Below are positions 1 to 11,240 of a stretch of 64,000 nucleotides of DNA, one piece after another. Below the pieces are notes generated by a model. It searched no databases and had not been told where the DNA came from. It was given only the letters and a program-made list of their open reading frames with translations. Position 1 is the first letter of the stretch, and every line of letters starts with the position of its first letter. The position numbers and the translations under genes were made by a program. This stretch comes from Psococerastis gibbosa (Eukaryota; Arthropoda; Insecta; Psocodea; Psocidae): assembly GCA_963971405.1 (NCBI GenBank), contig OZ020485.1, forward strand, positions 49,101,469-49,165,468, given 5' to 3'.

Positions 1-1857
1 TTCACGGACTGCACCGAAGGCGCGCTGCTAATTCAGCACTTTTCTAGCACAGACCGTAGAAAGCAATTCATTGACAGCTGTACAGCGTATTACAATACAT
101 AGATACAGAATGTGCCAACAACTATACATTAATACGATACGTATACGGTGCCCACAGGCAGGTGCCTGGAGCACCTGACAAAACACTCTTGTGTTCCAAA
201 CTATGACGACTATGAACTTTTACTTATTAAATTATTTTTACTTTGACTGGACGTCATCTTGAAATCGTTAATTTGTCGTAAAAAGTGTAGATTACCTATA
301 ACATTTTGAACGGAGGGTGGTTTTAGGCTCAGGGGGTCATGAAATGAAAAGTTATGAAGAAATTTTCCGAAAGTCGAACATTGGTCGCCATCTCAATAGG
401 TAGATGAATCTCCCTAAAATACTATCGCGAAATTATTTAAATGTGTAAAGCTACTAAATTTGTCAAGAAACTACGGCGAAATTATTATTTTATGTTAATG
501 AGAAAAGCATTCGAAAAAGCTACTAAAGTTATTTAAATGTGTTAACTACTAAGGCGAAATTGTTCAAAGTGGGAAATAAATTTACATTTTATACATTGCC
601 CTAATATACAGAAATTTACAGGGTCCCCTGGCATGACCTGACGTGGTCGAGGGTTACCCCTCTCTCTGTCGGCAGCCAATCCTTTTTGAATTATTAATAT
701 ATCACGGCTTCTTATATTTTTATGGCCGGCACCTCGAGTGCGACTTTTAAGCCAGCCCCATTTCAAGGAGCCTGAAATGCACGTGTATGACTAGAAGCAA
801 TTCTCAATTAAACTGAAGGATTATAAGATCCGAAGCTTTCAATTGGGATGAATAGACTCACCGAAGGTAGAAGGAAACATTATTTAGCGTAGATTAGAAG
901 AGCGTAGAGAAAAGTGGACTAAATAGATTTAATTAAATTAATTCGTTCAAAATTCGTGCGCTTATATTTCTGTCGGACGCCATTTGGAATAAGAAGAATA
1001 AGAGTGCCGGATATTGGGAAATTAGTCGCGACATAGAACGGATAAAGAAAAGTGGGTTTAGATGAGAGAACAAATATTAATTATTATTTAATTTATCCAC
1101 TAAAAATAATAATATATATATGAAAAATAATCAAAAATAAAAATTGAATTTTAAAATACCCGCCAAACGGTTTGATGGTGGGAAGGTTTGCTCTTATACG
1201 TTTGCATGATGCGGAGATGGGCTACTGACAGAGTGGAAGATTTCGCCACACTTTTCAACCTTTCAATAAACTCGGTTGACTCGTTCGTAGTACACATAAT
1301 GTAGGTGGGATAAATACCTCGAGAAAGTATTGCAGGCAAATAAGAATCCGGTTATTGGCAATGGAGGCTCTTGTAACAGTAGCCGGCAGCGATGGGCGAA
1401 CGTCCGCTCCCAATGAGTTTCGACTTTTGACCACAGGTCGCAGAGGTTAATTAGTATCATCAAACTCTCCTCAACCTCCTCAGTCGTCTTCGTATCTGGC
1501 ATAGATCCCGGTACTACTGATGGAGTCCCGCTCGAGCTCCTTCTTCGAACTTGAATTGCCCCCAAGCTGATAAGGGCTTTTCGGCTGTTTCGGAACGAGT
1601 CATATAGTTTTGGCGCTTATCGGGGTACCCCGCGCCCGCCATTTCTGCTCTGCACCTCTTCTGCCTGACCCGCTGGCCCCTGATGTTTCTGACAGCAGAC
1701 TTTCGTGCCCCGATTTGAAAGGTATAAAATAGGAAGTGAAGTCCTCCTTCGGAAACAATCGGCTAATTTGCCTTGGGAGATACGCCAGCCGATGCGGGGT
1801 TGGTATCGCCGCCGTTTTTTTTTCAATGTCGAAATCGACATCGACATCGACAAATTA
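1..1857. other. unassigned AT-rich region
   Basis: I recognise no gene here. Short open frames occur on both strands, but none shows a family motif. Near 1830-1850 there is a short CGACAT-type simple repeat directly abutting the mariner element. A similar short motif recurs at about 2770-2795, on the other side of that element. Confidence 0.4.
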
Positions 1858-2678
1858 CAGGGTCTGTATATTAAGTAACCGGACTGACCTCAGGAAATTT
1901 TTTATTGGCAAAATATGTACAATTTTTCTTTAGAAATCTTCAAAGTAGTCCCCATTGGAGTCGATAACACGCTGATACCGGATTTTCCAATCTTCGAACG
2001 ATCCCTGGAAGTCGGCAACCTCGATGCTGTCTAGAGCCCTCGTCGTAGAACGTTGAACGTTTTCCAGAGTCCCGAACCGCGTCCCCTTAAAGTGTCTCTT
2101 GATCTTGGGGAACAGAAAGAAGTCCGCTGGTGTCATATCCGGGCTGTAAGGAGGCTGTGGCAACGTTGCCCTCGACTGACTGGCCAACTGCTCGGTGACG
2201 AGCAGGCAGGTGTGCGACGGAGCATTGTCGTGATGGTGGATCCACGAATCGACAATGTTGTGAACGGTCATCTTATCAATTCCGACCTCATCTGTGGTAG
2301 CCTGAATGCTCAGACGACGATCACTGTTCAACACATCACGCACTTTTTGCACATTTGTGTCCGTATGACTCGTTGATGGAGGACCTACGCGCTGTTTGTC
2401 ATGGACGTCATCGCGGCCCTCCCGGAAATTTGAGTTTGACACAAAATTTGATGCTAACACGTTGCTCGATCGTATGGTCCATTTTCACTCCGACGACGTA
2501 ACTGAACACGCACTCCGCTCTCGCTCGATGCTATCTCTCCAATCGCTGGGAGGCAATTTCTGCAGCCCGGTTCCCTTTCCCTAGACCTCCCACCACCACT
2601 ACAGCACCAGATACCGGTTAGCAGACGCTTTGACGGCGCGGGGCAGGCTCAGTCCGGTTACTTATTATACAGACCCTG
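1858..2678 (-). mobile_element. mariner-like element, internally deleted, with intact ends
   Basis: An 821-bp Tc1/mariner element. The terminal inverted repeats begin CAGGGTCTGTAT at 1858 and end ATACAGACCCTG at 2678, and they match at 27 of 28 positions. A TA dinucleotide lies immediately outside each end (1856-1857 and 2679-2680), the target duplication this superfamily makes. The transposase remnant is on the minus strand. The element is much shorter than the roughly 1.3 kb of autonomous relatives, so it is a deletion derivative that could only have moved with a transposase supplied elsewhere. Confidence 0.94.
1930..2460 (-). pseudogene. mariner transposase, internal deletion
   Basis: A 176-codon remnant of a mariner transposase, the cut-and-paste enzyme that binds the terminal repeats and integrates at TA. 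The N-terminal part keeps the DNA-binding stretch with VGIDKMTVHNIVDS (about residues 58-72). This passes directly into HHHDNAPSHT and then YSPDMTPADFFLFPKIKRH (about 105-125), the block carrying the second and third acidic residues of the mariner catalytic triad. The segment expected between these, with the first catalytic aspartate, is missing, so the protein cannot be active. A full-length mariner transposase is about 340-350 residues. No stop interrupts the remaining frame. Confidence 0.92.
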
Positions 2679-2934
2679 TAGATTGTGAGGTTTTTGATCG
2701 TTCGATATTTTGTTCCAAGGGCTTTGTCAACCACCTCCCCCCAAAGCTGCACTTTTTAACTATCGCCTCCAGCTTTTTTTCGATGTCGAAATCAATGATA
2801 AGGTGGCAAAGTTTGCTCCTTTTGCTACTGCTGTGGGGTCGGCTCCCTCCGCTGTAGCTTTACAGAACAGTCCTGTGGAACAGTTACCAACCACCGTTCT
2901 ACCAGTAAGAACAGTCATAGTGACTAGAGATGCA

Positions 2935-4498
2935 ACGGATATCCGGTTGCTATCCGGTGTCGGGCCTATCCGGCCATAATTTTACTATCCGGCCGAATAC
3001 CGGATAGTTGCGTACTATCAGGCCGGATACCGAATAGTGATTCTGTTTGGTATTTAACTTTGAAAAATGATTAGTTAGTATACAAGAAAACAACAACAAA
3101 TTATCAATATTCGTTTATTAGTATTACCTTTAACGTACAATTTAAACTTATCAAAATGCCTCCCTATGATCAGCATTAGGTATCCATTCAACCAATCGTA
3201 GCGTATCGTATTTTAATTATTAATCAAATAAAATAAGTGTTACCGAATAAATAAAAAAGGAGTTTAATATTCATAATTAACTAACGGCAAATTGTGGTGA
3301 ATAAAAACGAGATTCTCTGCATTTTTGGGTAAAAGACGATTCCTCCTATTTTCATAAACAAGTCCTGCCTCTGAAAAAAGTCTTTCGCTATAAACACTGC
3401 TACACGGTGAGGACAGATATATTTGGGAAAATTTTATCAATATTGGGAATTGATTGGCGTTTGCTTCCCACCATGCATAAGGGTCACTCCGTCGATCACC
3501 TCGGACCATTTTTAAGTAAAAGTCAAGCTCGTTGGCTATAGCACTATGAGATTCTGAAAAGGATTTGATTGCTTACACGCCATGTTCCAGTTTGAAATCA
3601 GCAGATATCCAGTGGGCTGTAAAACTTAAAAAGCTTTCATTATTGTGGTCGCAAGTCCATATATCTGACGTAACAGACACCACGGCAGCTTTTGAAATTT
3701 TTTCCATCATTTTTTTATTGATTCGGTCATAAATGTCGGGTACTGTTTTTTCAGTCATAAATGTACGACTGGGGATCTTGTACCGAGGAACTGCCTTATG
3801 CATAAGCCTGTTGAAACCAACTCTGCCCACCATTGATAGTGGCTCATTATCTAACGCAATCATTTCAACAATTAAATAATGATATTCCTTAGATTTTGGG
3901 TCATTGATACCTCAATACTGTTTTCTTTCTACTGTCTCTGCCAAAGGTAATTGTTTATGTGAAACCGACTGAGCGGGAGCGCTCGTACTTACAAATGAAC
4001 TCGTAGAAGGAAAAGTTCTGATTCCGCCGCATGAAGTTGAAGGTGGACCACCGTAAATTTCGGACAATTTATCGGGATGTTTGCTTTGCAAATGGTTTTT
4101 CATAGAAGTCCCTGCCTTCTTCCCTTCGCCACCACGAGATAATTTTAATTTGCAAATTAAACACACTACGTACTTTGCATCGTCTTTTTCTATTTCAAAA
4201 TAGTTCCACAACGGAGATCGTTTATTTGCCATTATTTTAGACAAATATAATAAACACAGAATGAAGTAAAGGTTCACAATCACGTATACACTACTATACA
4301 CATTAAACAAACAAAAAAACTTAACTATTTAGCAAAATAGGCGGGTGCACGTGTACTGCATGCGAAATAGTTTCGTACGTACTAACCTAACCAGGTTGAA
4401 ACCCGCACGTTTGGCCGGCCGAATAGCGGATATTCGGTCGGTGATGACGCCGAATATCCGGTATCCGGCCAAACAACTATCCGGCGCCATCAACACTG
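2935..4498 (-). mobile_element. hAT element remnant with TATCCGG-rich ends
   Basis: This is a hAT-type element carrying a broken BED-finger transposase on the minus strand. The ends resemble hAT termini (TAGAGATGCAAC on the left; the right end read inward is CAGTGTTGATGG) but are only loosely matched. I see no clean 8-bp target duplication, so the exact limits are approximate. Copies of TATCCGG and its complement CCGGATA cluster inside both ends (about 2939-3035 and 4420-4485). Such subterminal motif clusters are typical transposase-binding sites in hAT elements. Confidence 0.75.
3264..4310 (-). pseudogene. hAT transposase with BED zinc finger (ZBED-like), broken
   Basis: Read on the minus strand from 4310. 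The first block has a BED-type zinc finger (SPLWNYFE, CLICKLKL, then H and H in MKNHLQSKHPD). An in-frame stop at 3912-3914 interrupts it. The same frame continues to 3573 with hAT core sequence including SVTSDIWTC, which carries the first catalytic aspartate. The last block (3509-3264) is the C-terminal dimerisation region with YSERLFSEAG and NRLLPKNAENLVF. The central part with the second catalytic aspartate and the helical insertion is missing. The family is usually 600-700 residues; this keeps under half of that. It is clearly inactive. Confidence 0.88.
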
Positions 4499-4499
4499 A

Positions 4500-5560
4500 T
4501 TGGAGATCTATGATCTTTTCCTGTGCTTACCAGCTTCCTCTTGAAATCCTTCTCCTCCTTCAGTTTTCGGTCCACTTCCTCTCAAGTCTTCAATTTTCCC
4601 CAGTGGAAATTTTTTTGATGCTCGGGCAGCTGGATCAAGGTGATGAGCGACAGAGGCAGTTGCAGTAGACAGACGGAACTCATTGTTAAAATTTACTTCG
4701 TATAGTCTTACAATAAAATTAAATTAAAAACACAACCGGTTTCGGCTCACGCCATCGTCAAGTGCGATTGAAAAAAGGTAAACAGACAGTAGACAGACGG
4801 AATGCTATTTCGTCTGCGTTCTTGCAATGGTAATAAGCTCATTATCAAGAGAGGAATCGTGATACGTCATTTCCAACATTGTCTCCCATATGATGTTCTG
4901 TCCTGTTAGTTGCAGCTGGTGGTCAGATTAGACTGCGTCCTGTCGCAGGTTAAAGACCTTATTGTCACTCCGGCATCATGCAGATGCTTAATTACAGTAG
5001 TTATCATTTGAGTCTGTACGTCACTTTTAACTTTATCAACCTAGGAAGGAAGCCACTGTAGCTTTAAAAGGTTGCGAGTAGCTCACGACCTGTAGGAATA
5101 ACGCTTCCCTGACAACCACATCATTTTCACGCCTGCCTTTGAGTTTTATGCGTGGTCAAAGTGCTGGAATGGCTTTTGACTCCCTCCCCTCCCCGGGTGA
5201 CCAACGGAAACCACAACAGTGCATGACCCAAGACAATGTATTGCAGGAAAACCGGGAGTACGTTCCTAGGAGTTCGCATGAAAAACAGCTCTGGAGCTAA
5301 CGCATTTCTATGTAGTTCCACGAGTTCATCCCTAGCTGTCAGAAAAAAATTCGGTCATGGGTTCCTCGATCCACAATAATACAATGTCGTGATCATGTAA
5401 TACTTGCACCTGATAATCGTAGTACTTGTGATTTATCTTTATTCGGATAGTGTCATCTTCGATGGTGCAACGGCATAAGTCATTTACTTGTTGCTTCAAA
5501 AGAATTCAAAAGTTTCTCGGATCGTCCAATCTATGATTATAAGGACTTTTTATTTCCAAT
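4500..5560. other. unassigned region, possible decayed coding remnant
   Basis: No gene is recognised. One short minus-strand stretch at about 4800-4925 stays open (contains NIIWETMLEMTYHDSS) and could be a decayed transposon frame, but I cannot assign it. The phrase AACCGGTTTCGG near 4734 resembles motifs common in dispersed invertebrate repeats. Confidence 0.25.
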
Positions 5561-5639
5561 AGTCCCATATGGGCATTACATTCAGCCAGTCACCTGGAGA
5601 TCAGCCCAAAATTGAAAATGACATTACGTCATTGCAGTA

Positions 5640-5960
5640 CAATGTAGCGGAAGTCGGTGACATCGATCTCATCGTCACTGCTCTCCATCGCAGCATAGGT
5701 ACATTGATAGCTTGGTGCGCTAGGTCTTCGGCAATGCAAGGCAACACTTTGCAGGCGTCACTTGCGCATAAGCGCAGGGAGTGGCATAGACTAGTATGGT
5801 GATTCCCGGAGATAATTGTTTCATTCTAGACGCCACAGAGTTTTGGGCGCCCATCATTACGTTACATCCTTCACTCTTCGACATCGAAATTATCATGAAG
5901 TTCCCATGCTGAGTAGCATGCATTCGGCATGGGGGCTTTATAACTGCACCATGCCGCACG
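5640..5960 (-). pseudogene. hAT transposase fragment, same family as the 44 kb element
   Basis: A short minus-strand remnant containing GCNVMMGAQNSVASRM (about 5850-5895). This closely matches GCNAMMGVKNSVASRM in the long hAT transposase at 44206-46383, the block around the second catalytic aspartate. The following residues (VYATPCAYAQV) sit where that protein has WKCTCHSLHLV and are badly decayed. It is an old fragment of a related hAT copy. Confidence 0.72.
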
Positions 5961-6413
5961 CAGTCTTAACAGCAGAAATGTCAGTGGCTTTTTCTGTCAA
6001 TATTGAGAACATGGTATGCCTGAAGACCCTTGCAAGAGGTGCCTTTCGGCTTCGCCAATCACATTGAGTACCAAGCCTCGAACTTTGATGCGCTAGGTGC
6101 TCTTCTCAAGTGTTTTTGAACTTTCGATAGGCTATTGAGGGCCTAAGGTGCCCATACCTTACATTTAATGAGCAAGAAAATGCATTCGAGGGCAGAACAA
6201 AGCTTTTAACTTGTAAAATCGTAACTATAGTCCGTGATAGGCAAAGTAGACTAGGTAATTGCGCAGTCACCAAACTGGGTGGTCAGAACCAATAGTCATT
6301 TAAATATTATGCCTGGAATTCTATTACTAATAATGTTACTAATGTTGCAAGGGTAGAAACTGGAATGATTCCATGAAATCTAGTGAGCATTTTTAAGCAT
6401 CCAATTATACTCT

Positions 6414-7260
6414 CTACATGTATCCGGTCATTAGCAATTTCTCGTGTCCCTTCCACGTCCACGGGATGTAGCTGACTTTCCCCTTGGTAAAGACCAGTAC
6501 AGTGTCGTCAGCTTGTACATTTCCAGAAAGGAGCCGGTCTAAGACTCCGCTGTGGCAGTTGAGATGCATGTCGTTCGCATTGGATGTGAAAGATATTTCC
6601 CTTGAGGTGTGATATTTAACTGTGGCGATGCCTTTAAAATTGTTGTCTTCGTTGGTGGCAACTGCATTGCAACCTCGACGTAGCAATTTGGGATTCACGG
6701 GCGTACTAGCGGCTACATTGGCACGGTTCATGCGAATTGTTCCTACAGTGAAAATTGTGTGTTCTTTTAAAGTTTTCAATAACAATACACGGGAAATAAA
6801 GAGGTTATCCAAAAGCAACTTATGCCCTTTATCGCTGATGTTGTGGCAAATACGTAAAATCACGTCTCCGATAGGTCCATAAATAGTCCCAAGAGCTTTG
6901 GAAGACTGATATAGGGCTCAGAACAACGCACGTAACCATTTGGATTCGCCCTAACCCATATTTTATGCCCCCCATTTCTTCGTTTTTTTATTTTTATTTT
7001 ATTTTTAAATATTGCTTAAGGCTGCTTCTCCCCTTGAATGGCACAATCATTTCATCGATTGCTCCGCTAAGTTACCTGCCGCGTGGAACGATGCGTGTAA
7101 TATTTGGAGGATAGGGCGCACTTTCCTGTGCTTGGATCGGTGTTGTTAGCATAATGAAGAAACCGCTTGATTTCTTCAAATCTATTTTTACTGAGATATT
7201 GCCTAGATTCCTAGAATATAATAGGTACTTGTGACCTACTACCCTGCATAGTGCTAATGA
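6414..7260 (-). pseudogene. piggyBac transposase fragment, frameshifted
   Basis: Minus-strand remnant of a piggyBac (DDE_Tnp_1_7) transposase. From high to low coordinates: a FLHYANNTD-like block (about 7165-7140), AIDEMIVPFKGRSS (about 7060-7020) with the first catalytic aspartate, then an open frame from 6863 with GHKLLLDNLFIS (second aspartate) and TIFTVGTIRMNR. The frame changes at least twice across the fragment, and the C-terminal third, including the third aspartate and the zinc-binding tail, is absent. Sequence beyond 6414 shows nothing recognisable. It is diverged from the better preserved piggyBac at 29-31 kb. Confidence 0.86.
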
Positions 7261-7263
7261 CAA

Positions 7264-8070
7264 GGCACAACATTTCGATTAGTAATAATGTCTGCAATTC
7301 GATTCTGGTGACCTGCATACAAAAAAGCACTATAAATAATTACTGAACAAAATCAAACATGTATAGTGTCAACATAATTATGGTGAGCCTGAAGTACCTA
7401 TCAGGTATATTATACGGCGATTTTTCGTCCAATCGGCAGCACAGACAAAAGTTTAGATTTTTTTAACCTTTCGCCTTTTCCAACATTATCATCGATTGAA
7501 AATGCTGGGTTTGCATCTCAGCAACAGCATGTGGGGTTTTCCTGTTTGCATCCATCATTATCTTAGCGTATTCATCAATTGTATAAATTATTATAAATTA
7601 ATAATAAATATATACTTTTTGCTTATTACTAAGCCCACTGGAATTACTTCTTATCATACCCTGTCAGCAATGGAATTTATTGTACGGTAGGTTACATGAT
7701 ACAATAACCTATGCATGTAGCTTGTTTTCCCGCTATAACCGTCACCGAAGAAAAAATCGTAGCCACTACTGTTTGAATGTAAAGGAGGAGACCCATAGTC
7801 GCCATTAACCCTATTTCAATGTTCCCTCCTGGTTCCACCCCATCGCGAACGATGAGGTGGTGAAGTTGTGTGAAGTGAAGTGATGTGAAGCTTCTAAATC
7901 TAGCTGTTTTTCTTCAGCCGCAGCTACAGCCATGGACTAAAGAAGGCTAGCTCCAATTCGCTCGGACACCTTCTTTAGTCCCTCTTTCATGAATTTTCTC
8001 TTACTCATGAAAGGGATGTTCAGCGCAGCAAAGATTGGTTCAGCGGCTTCAAAGACCTGATATCACGCCG
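7264..8070. other. unassigned region with paired hairpins
   Basis: No gene is recognised. It contains two adjacent inverted repeats: GGACTAAAGAAGG at 7934-7946 pairs with 7969-7981 (13 bp perfect), and CTTTCATGA at 7984-7992 pairs with 8005-8013 (9 bp perfect). Confidence 0.5.
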
Positions 8071-8071
8071 T

Positions 8072-8302
8072 TCACACCAAATTACTTTCGATGGTTTCAT
8101 CCTTAGGCTGAAGGGCGTATTTTCTTGTGGAGTTGCACATGCAGCATTGTAATAACAACTGTACCGTCATTATGCTGTGCTTCTTTATTGGCACCTCCAC
8201 ACCCCCATGTCTGATGAATGGTTTGTGGACATCATTTTTTAATTGGGTGAAGAGGTGAACCAAGTTAGCTGTCCTGTTGCCTGGTAATGTTCCAGGTGGC
8301 AT
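8072..8302 (-). pseudogene. possible CACTA/EnSpm-like transposase fragment
   Basis: A 76-codon minus-strand frame with NLVHLFTQLKNDVHKPF and GVEVPIKKHSI, followed by TVQLLLQCCMC. The spacing of hydrophobic residues resembles the region of EnSpm-like transposases that precedes a cysteine-rich segment, but this is a resemblance by eye only. The frame lacks catalytic motifs. It lies just downstream, on the same strand, of two other unassigned or Harbinger-like frames, so it may instead be part of the same composite element. Confidence 0.3.
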
Positions 8303-8348
8303 AATTTTATTGTGTTTAGCTTATTAGACCTGGTGGCCATTTTCCTCA

Positions 8349-8855
8349 TCAACTGGGTCCTCTTCCTCCATAGCAAATGGGCTGGGCTTGTATTGCCCTG
8401 CCTTTGCTTAGTGGCTGCCTCAGGGCTTCTGCAAAAGTCTGATTGGGCGCCACTGGTTTATTAACCCGAGTCGCCATGTTGTTAATGCACGATAACATGC
8501 TATCTAAGTGCTTGAAAGTGGGTTTCATCACGTGGCACATAGTCTTTGCCCTGGTTTCAATCCTAGCTAGATTAATGCTTAGTTGGTGCATGATTCCGCA
8601 CAGATTATCATAATCAGCCCTAAGAATTGTTATTTTTTCATATTCAGCGCTGGCCCATGCCTCTGCCGAATCCAAGGCACTCACCGTGTCCGAAATGTCC
8701 TCATCAAAATCCTGGGCAATGCCACTCATGTCTTTGAATAGCACTTTGCTTGGGGGGACCAATTTCCTCGAAATCGGCCACAAGGCCCTCCGGCAGTGTC
8801 TCCTAAACTCCCCTTTGCATACACTTCTCAATGCACTAAAACTAAAAACCTTCAC
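8349..8855 (-). CDS. unidentified 168-residue protein
   Basis: An open minus-strand frame of 168 codons that I do not recognise. The N-terminus is basic (RSVCKGEFRRHCRRALW). The middle, about residues 45-125, is acidic then heptad-like (ADYDNLCGIMHQLSINLARI) and could form a coiled coil. The end has PNQTFAEALRQPLSKG, reminiscent of the tail of some LINE ORF1 or gag-like proteins. It overlaps the end of the Harbinger-like remnant by a few bases. It may be a transposon accessory protein; no function can be assigned. Confidence 0.35.
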   Translation of the reverse strand: MKVFSFSALRSVCKGEFRRHCRRALWPISRKLVPPSKVLFKDMSGIAQDFDEDISDTVSALDSAEAWASAEYEKITILRADYDNLCGIMHQLSINLARIETRAKTMCHVMKPTFKHLDSMLSCINNMATRVNKPVAPNQTFAEALRQPLSKGRAIQAQPICYGGRGPS

Positions 8856-9430
8856 CGCGGTTACTACTGTACTGTATTAGCAGGTAATTCACAAACAGGC
8901 CTTTAGGGATGTTGCATGTTAACAATGCTCTGCATTGACGATGTGGACGGAGCAGGGGCTTGTAATGTCCCACCTGGGCTGAGGTTTGTCGGATACGCTT
9001 CCTCATACCGTGGTATCCCGGACATTTCCTCATTTTCCGCGATTCACAATCGACACAAGACCCTCCATTTACGACAAATTTGGACTCCTTCATTTTAGTA
9101 TATGCCTTTTTACGTTTTTCAACCAGCAAATTATGAAGGGCACAACAAGCTAAATCCGTAACAGTGGCTGAGGTCAGACACATCAATAAATTCTGAACCT
9201 GCTAGGTAGGCTAGAATACCAAAACTAGACTCCACCATTCGCCGCGCTATTGGCAGGCGACAATTCAAAAGTTTTTCGTCCCTTTTTATGCCTTGTAAGC
9301 ATGGGATACGGTTTCATTACAACATGGCTTAATAGAAACGCATCGTCTGCGTGCACCACAAACGGTGCAGTTAAACAGTATTATGATACGGTAGGTCCCG
9401 TTCCAAGGCGAAATCAACGAATTTATTTAT
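8842..9430 (-). pseudogene. Harbinger-like (HARBI1) nuclease, C-terminal part, frameshifted
   Basis: Minus-strand remnant of a PIF/Harbinger DDE nuclease. Reading from 9430 down: PFVVHADDAFLLS followed by MKPYP (the Harbinger second-aspartate block), then a shifted frame with RRMVESSFGILAYLAG (the RARRVVE..FG block with the catalytic glutamate), and then ALHNLLVEKRKK (the terminal ALHN block). At least one frameshift lies near 9225. The N-terminal half is not visible. I did not locate terminal repeats or a 3-bp target duplication. Confidence 0.77.
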
Positions 9431-9559
9431 GCATTGATGTCAGAAAAATATCGTTTTATATTACATAAATTATTAAAATAACTGCGGTAGTTCTGGCTTA
9501 GTTTTCGATTCAATGGCACAGACTATTTTAAGCTCAAGATTTTCTACCCGGCTTTGACA

Positions 9560-10260
9560 TCACAGCAAGAACGTGCTTACAGATACTACCAAGTAACTGG
9601 TAGTTATAACAACTACAACTAGCTGCTTGGTAGCATGCGCGGCAATTTGGATACTGAAGGGATACTGAAGTTTACACTTGACGTCGCAAAATAGGTGCAA
9701 TTGGTTGATTAGCACCTTGTGCTTTCCTACTTCCCATTCGTTGGGAGCCAACTCTACTATGGTCTTCCATTCCTCCCCACGCCGGTGTTTTTTCAGTAAA
9801 TTTGCCGAACGCTGACTACTTTGCCCTCTGTTCAACTTAACTTCCCGGTCATGGACCTTCATAGTTATTAGTTCCAAGAGACCATGGAGGCATCGGTCTA
9901 CTCTCTTGGTTTTTTACGTCGAGGCAAGTATGCTTGAGTTGTTGGTGCAGGTTTTCCAGGCGCATGTTCACATTAATTTTACAGCTTTTTCTGAAAGCTG
10001 CAGCCCAAAGCTCCACCCGACTAGAGTAGTAGGACGTCAAGATACTGCGAAAACATCCGAGTGTCCGGATCCTTGATTAATTCCGGCATTCTGAACAATA
10101 TTTAAGCAACTTGTATGCCTCTTCTCGCTTGGCAGCATCCTTAACTGTGGCTCTCAATTTTTTCGTCCAGGTCTTATTGACATGCCAGCTGCTTAGGACT
10201 GTGTGCTGAGATGGTCCCATAACTATTTTCCAGGCATTGCTGGGCACTATACGATCACAG
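9560..10260 (-). pseudogene. MULE-like transposase fragment with SWIM-type C-terminus
   Basis: Minus strand, several frames. From high coordinates: SSWHVNKTWTKKLRATVKD (about 10200-10140), the CxWHV-like block near the end of MULE-type catalytic domains. Then MRLENLHQQLKHTCLD (about 9975-9930), followed after a frameshift by LLELITMKVHDREVKL, and then EWKTIVELAPNEWEV with a decayed CxC...CxH segment (CDVKCKLQ, AAHATK) like a SWIM zinc finger. The order matches SWIM-containing MULE proteins common in arthropod genomes. It is broken by stops and frameshifts and lacks its N-terminus. Confidence 0.6.
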
Positions 10261-10572
10261 ATAAAATGAGCTTACTGTAACTGTAAAACTATGTAAAGCG
10301 TATGTACTCTCATCAACGCCTACCACGTTAGCCTTGAAATTTCCTTTATCTTCGAAAAAAGGACGTTGGTATTTTTTTATATTACTACCGTTTCTTATAA
10401 TTTCATTATTTTCTACTATTTCACTCACGACTATCTCTAGCCTGACGCTAGTGCAAGTCGATCATATGGAATCAAGGCTATCGGTATTAGCATTACAATG
10501 CCTCAGCAAAATTCCTACAAAAATTGGTAAGTTGATTTTTTCGCAACTTATCACGATTATTAAAGAGCTCTC

Positions 10573-11020
10573 TTAACCTGATAAGTTGCAGTTGATGAGA
10601 TCATGAAGGGAAAATAGGTTTCCGTAGCGCTTACAGAGTTGACAAAGCTGAATATTACTCGTGGGCATTTTCTCTCCCAATTCTTCGTCGAATCTTGGCA
10701 AAATCGAGGATACCACAATGGAACAGCGCTCAATAACACGGAGCCGGTCCAGCAATCTCCGCATTTCGGTCATGAACTTCTCAGGCGTTTGACGGGTATT
10801 GCTGTCCCGGGCTCCAATGTTATTGGTCCCAAAGTGCACAATATTGATCACAAATTTTTTTAACCTCGATTCTGCCACCATTCGACAAATTTTCATGGTT
10901 GTCAATCGATTGAGCTTTGCGCCACTCCAGGGCACTACTTCAGCGACGCATCCGTCCAATCTAACCCCACGGACCATCGAATCCCCCACACGATGATTCT
11001 CTGGTGATTCTTCGACATTG
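10573..11020 (-). pseudogene. SGNH/GDSL hydrolase-like exon
   Basis: A minus-strand open frame with two hallmark SGNH blocks: GDSMVRGV at its start (block I with the nucleophile serine) and HFGTNNIG about 45 residues later (block III). SIVVSSILPR follows, matching the strand after block III. The frame opens just downstream of TTCTGTTTCAG at about 11021-11031, a good 3' splice site, so it may be an internal exon. Such esterase domains occur in LINE ORF1 proteins and in other mobile or domesticated genes. The final catalytic Asp/His block is not seen before the stop. Confidence 0.6.
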
Positions 11021-11240
11021 TCTGAAACAGAATGGAAATGCGCTCATTATGCTCTTATTTAACATGTCAGTGTGTTGTAATTTTATAACGTGTAGAGCCA
11101 AAAGAGACCTTAAATGACCTATCATATTACTTTAAATGGCTGAATATAATAATAATAAATATGCAATAAAACGAAAAGCGCCTCTTAAACACCTAGCCGT
11201 TTCTTGGCCCCCCTGCTTGAGCACGGCGTCGGTTGACTAC

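Noticed and set aside
1263-1853. Minus-strand frames of 78-100 codons near 1.3-1.8 kb
   Set aside because: No recognisable motif; the one near 1617-1853 starts in the CGACAT simple repeat.
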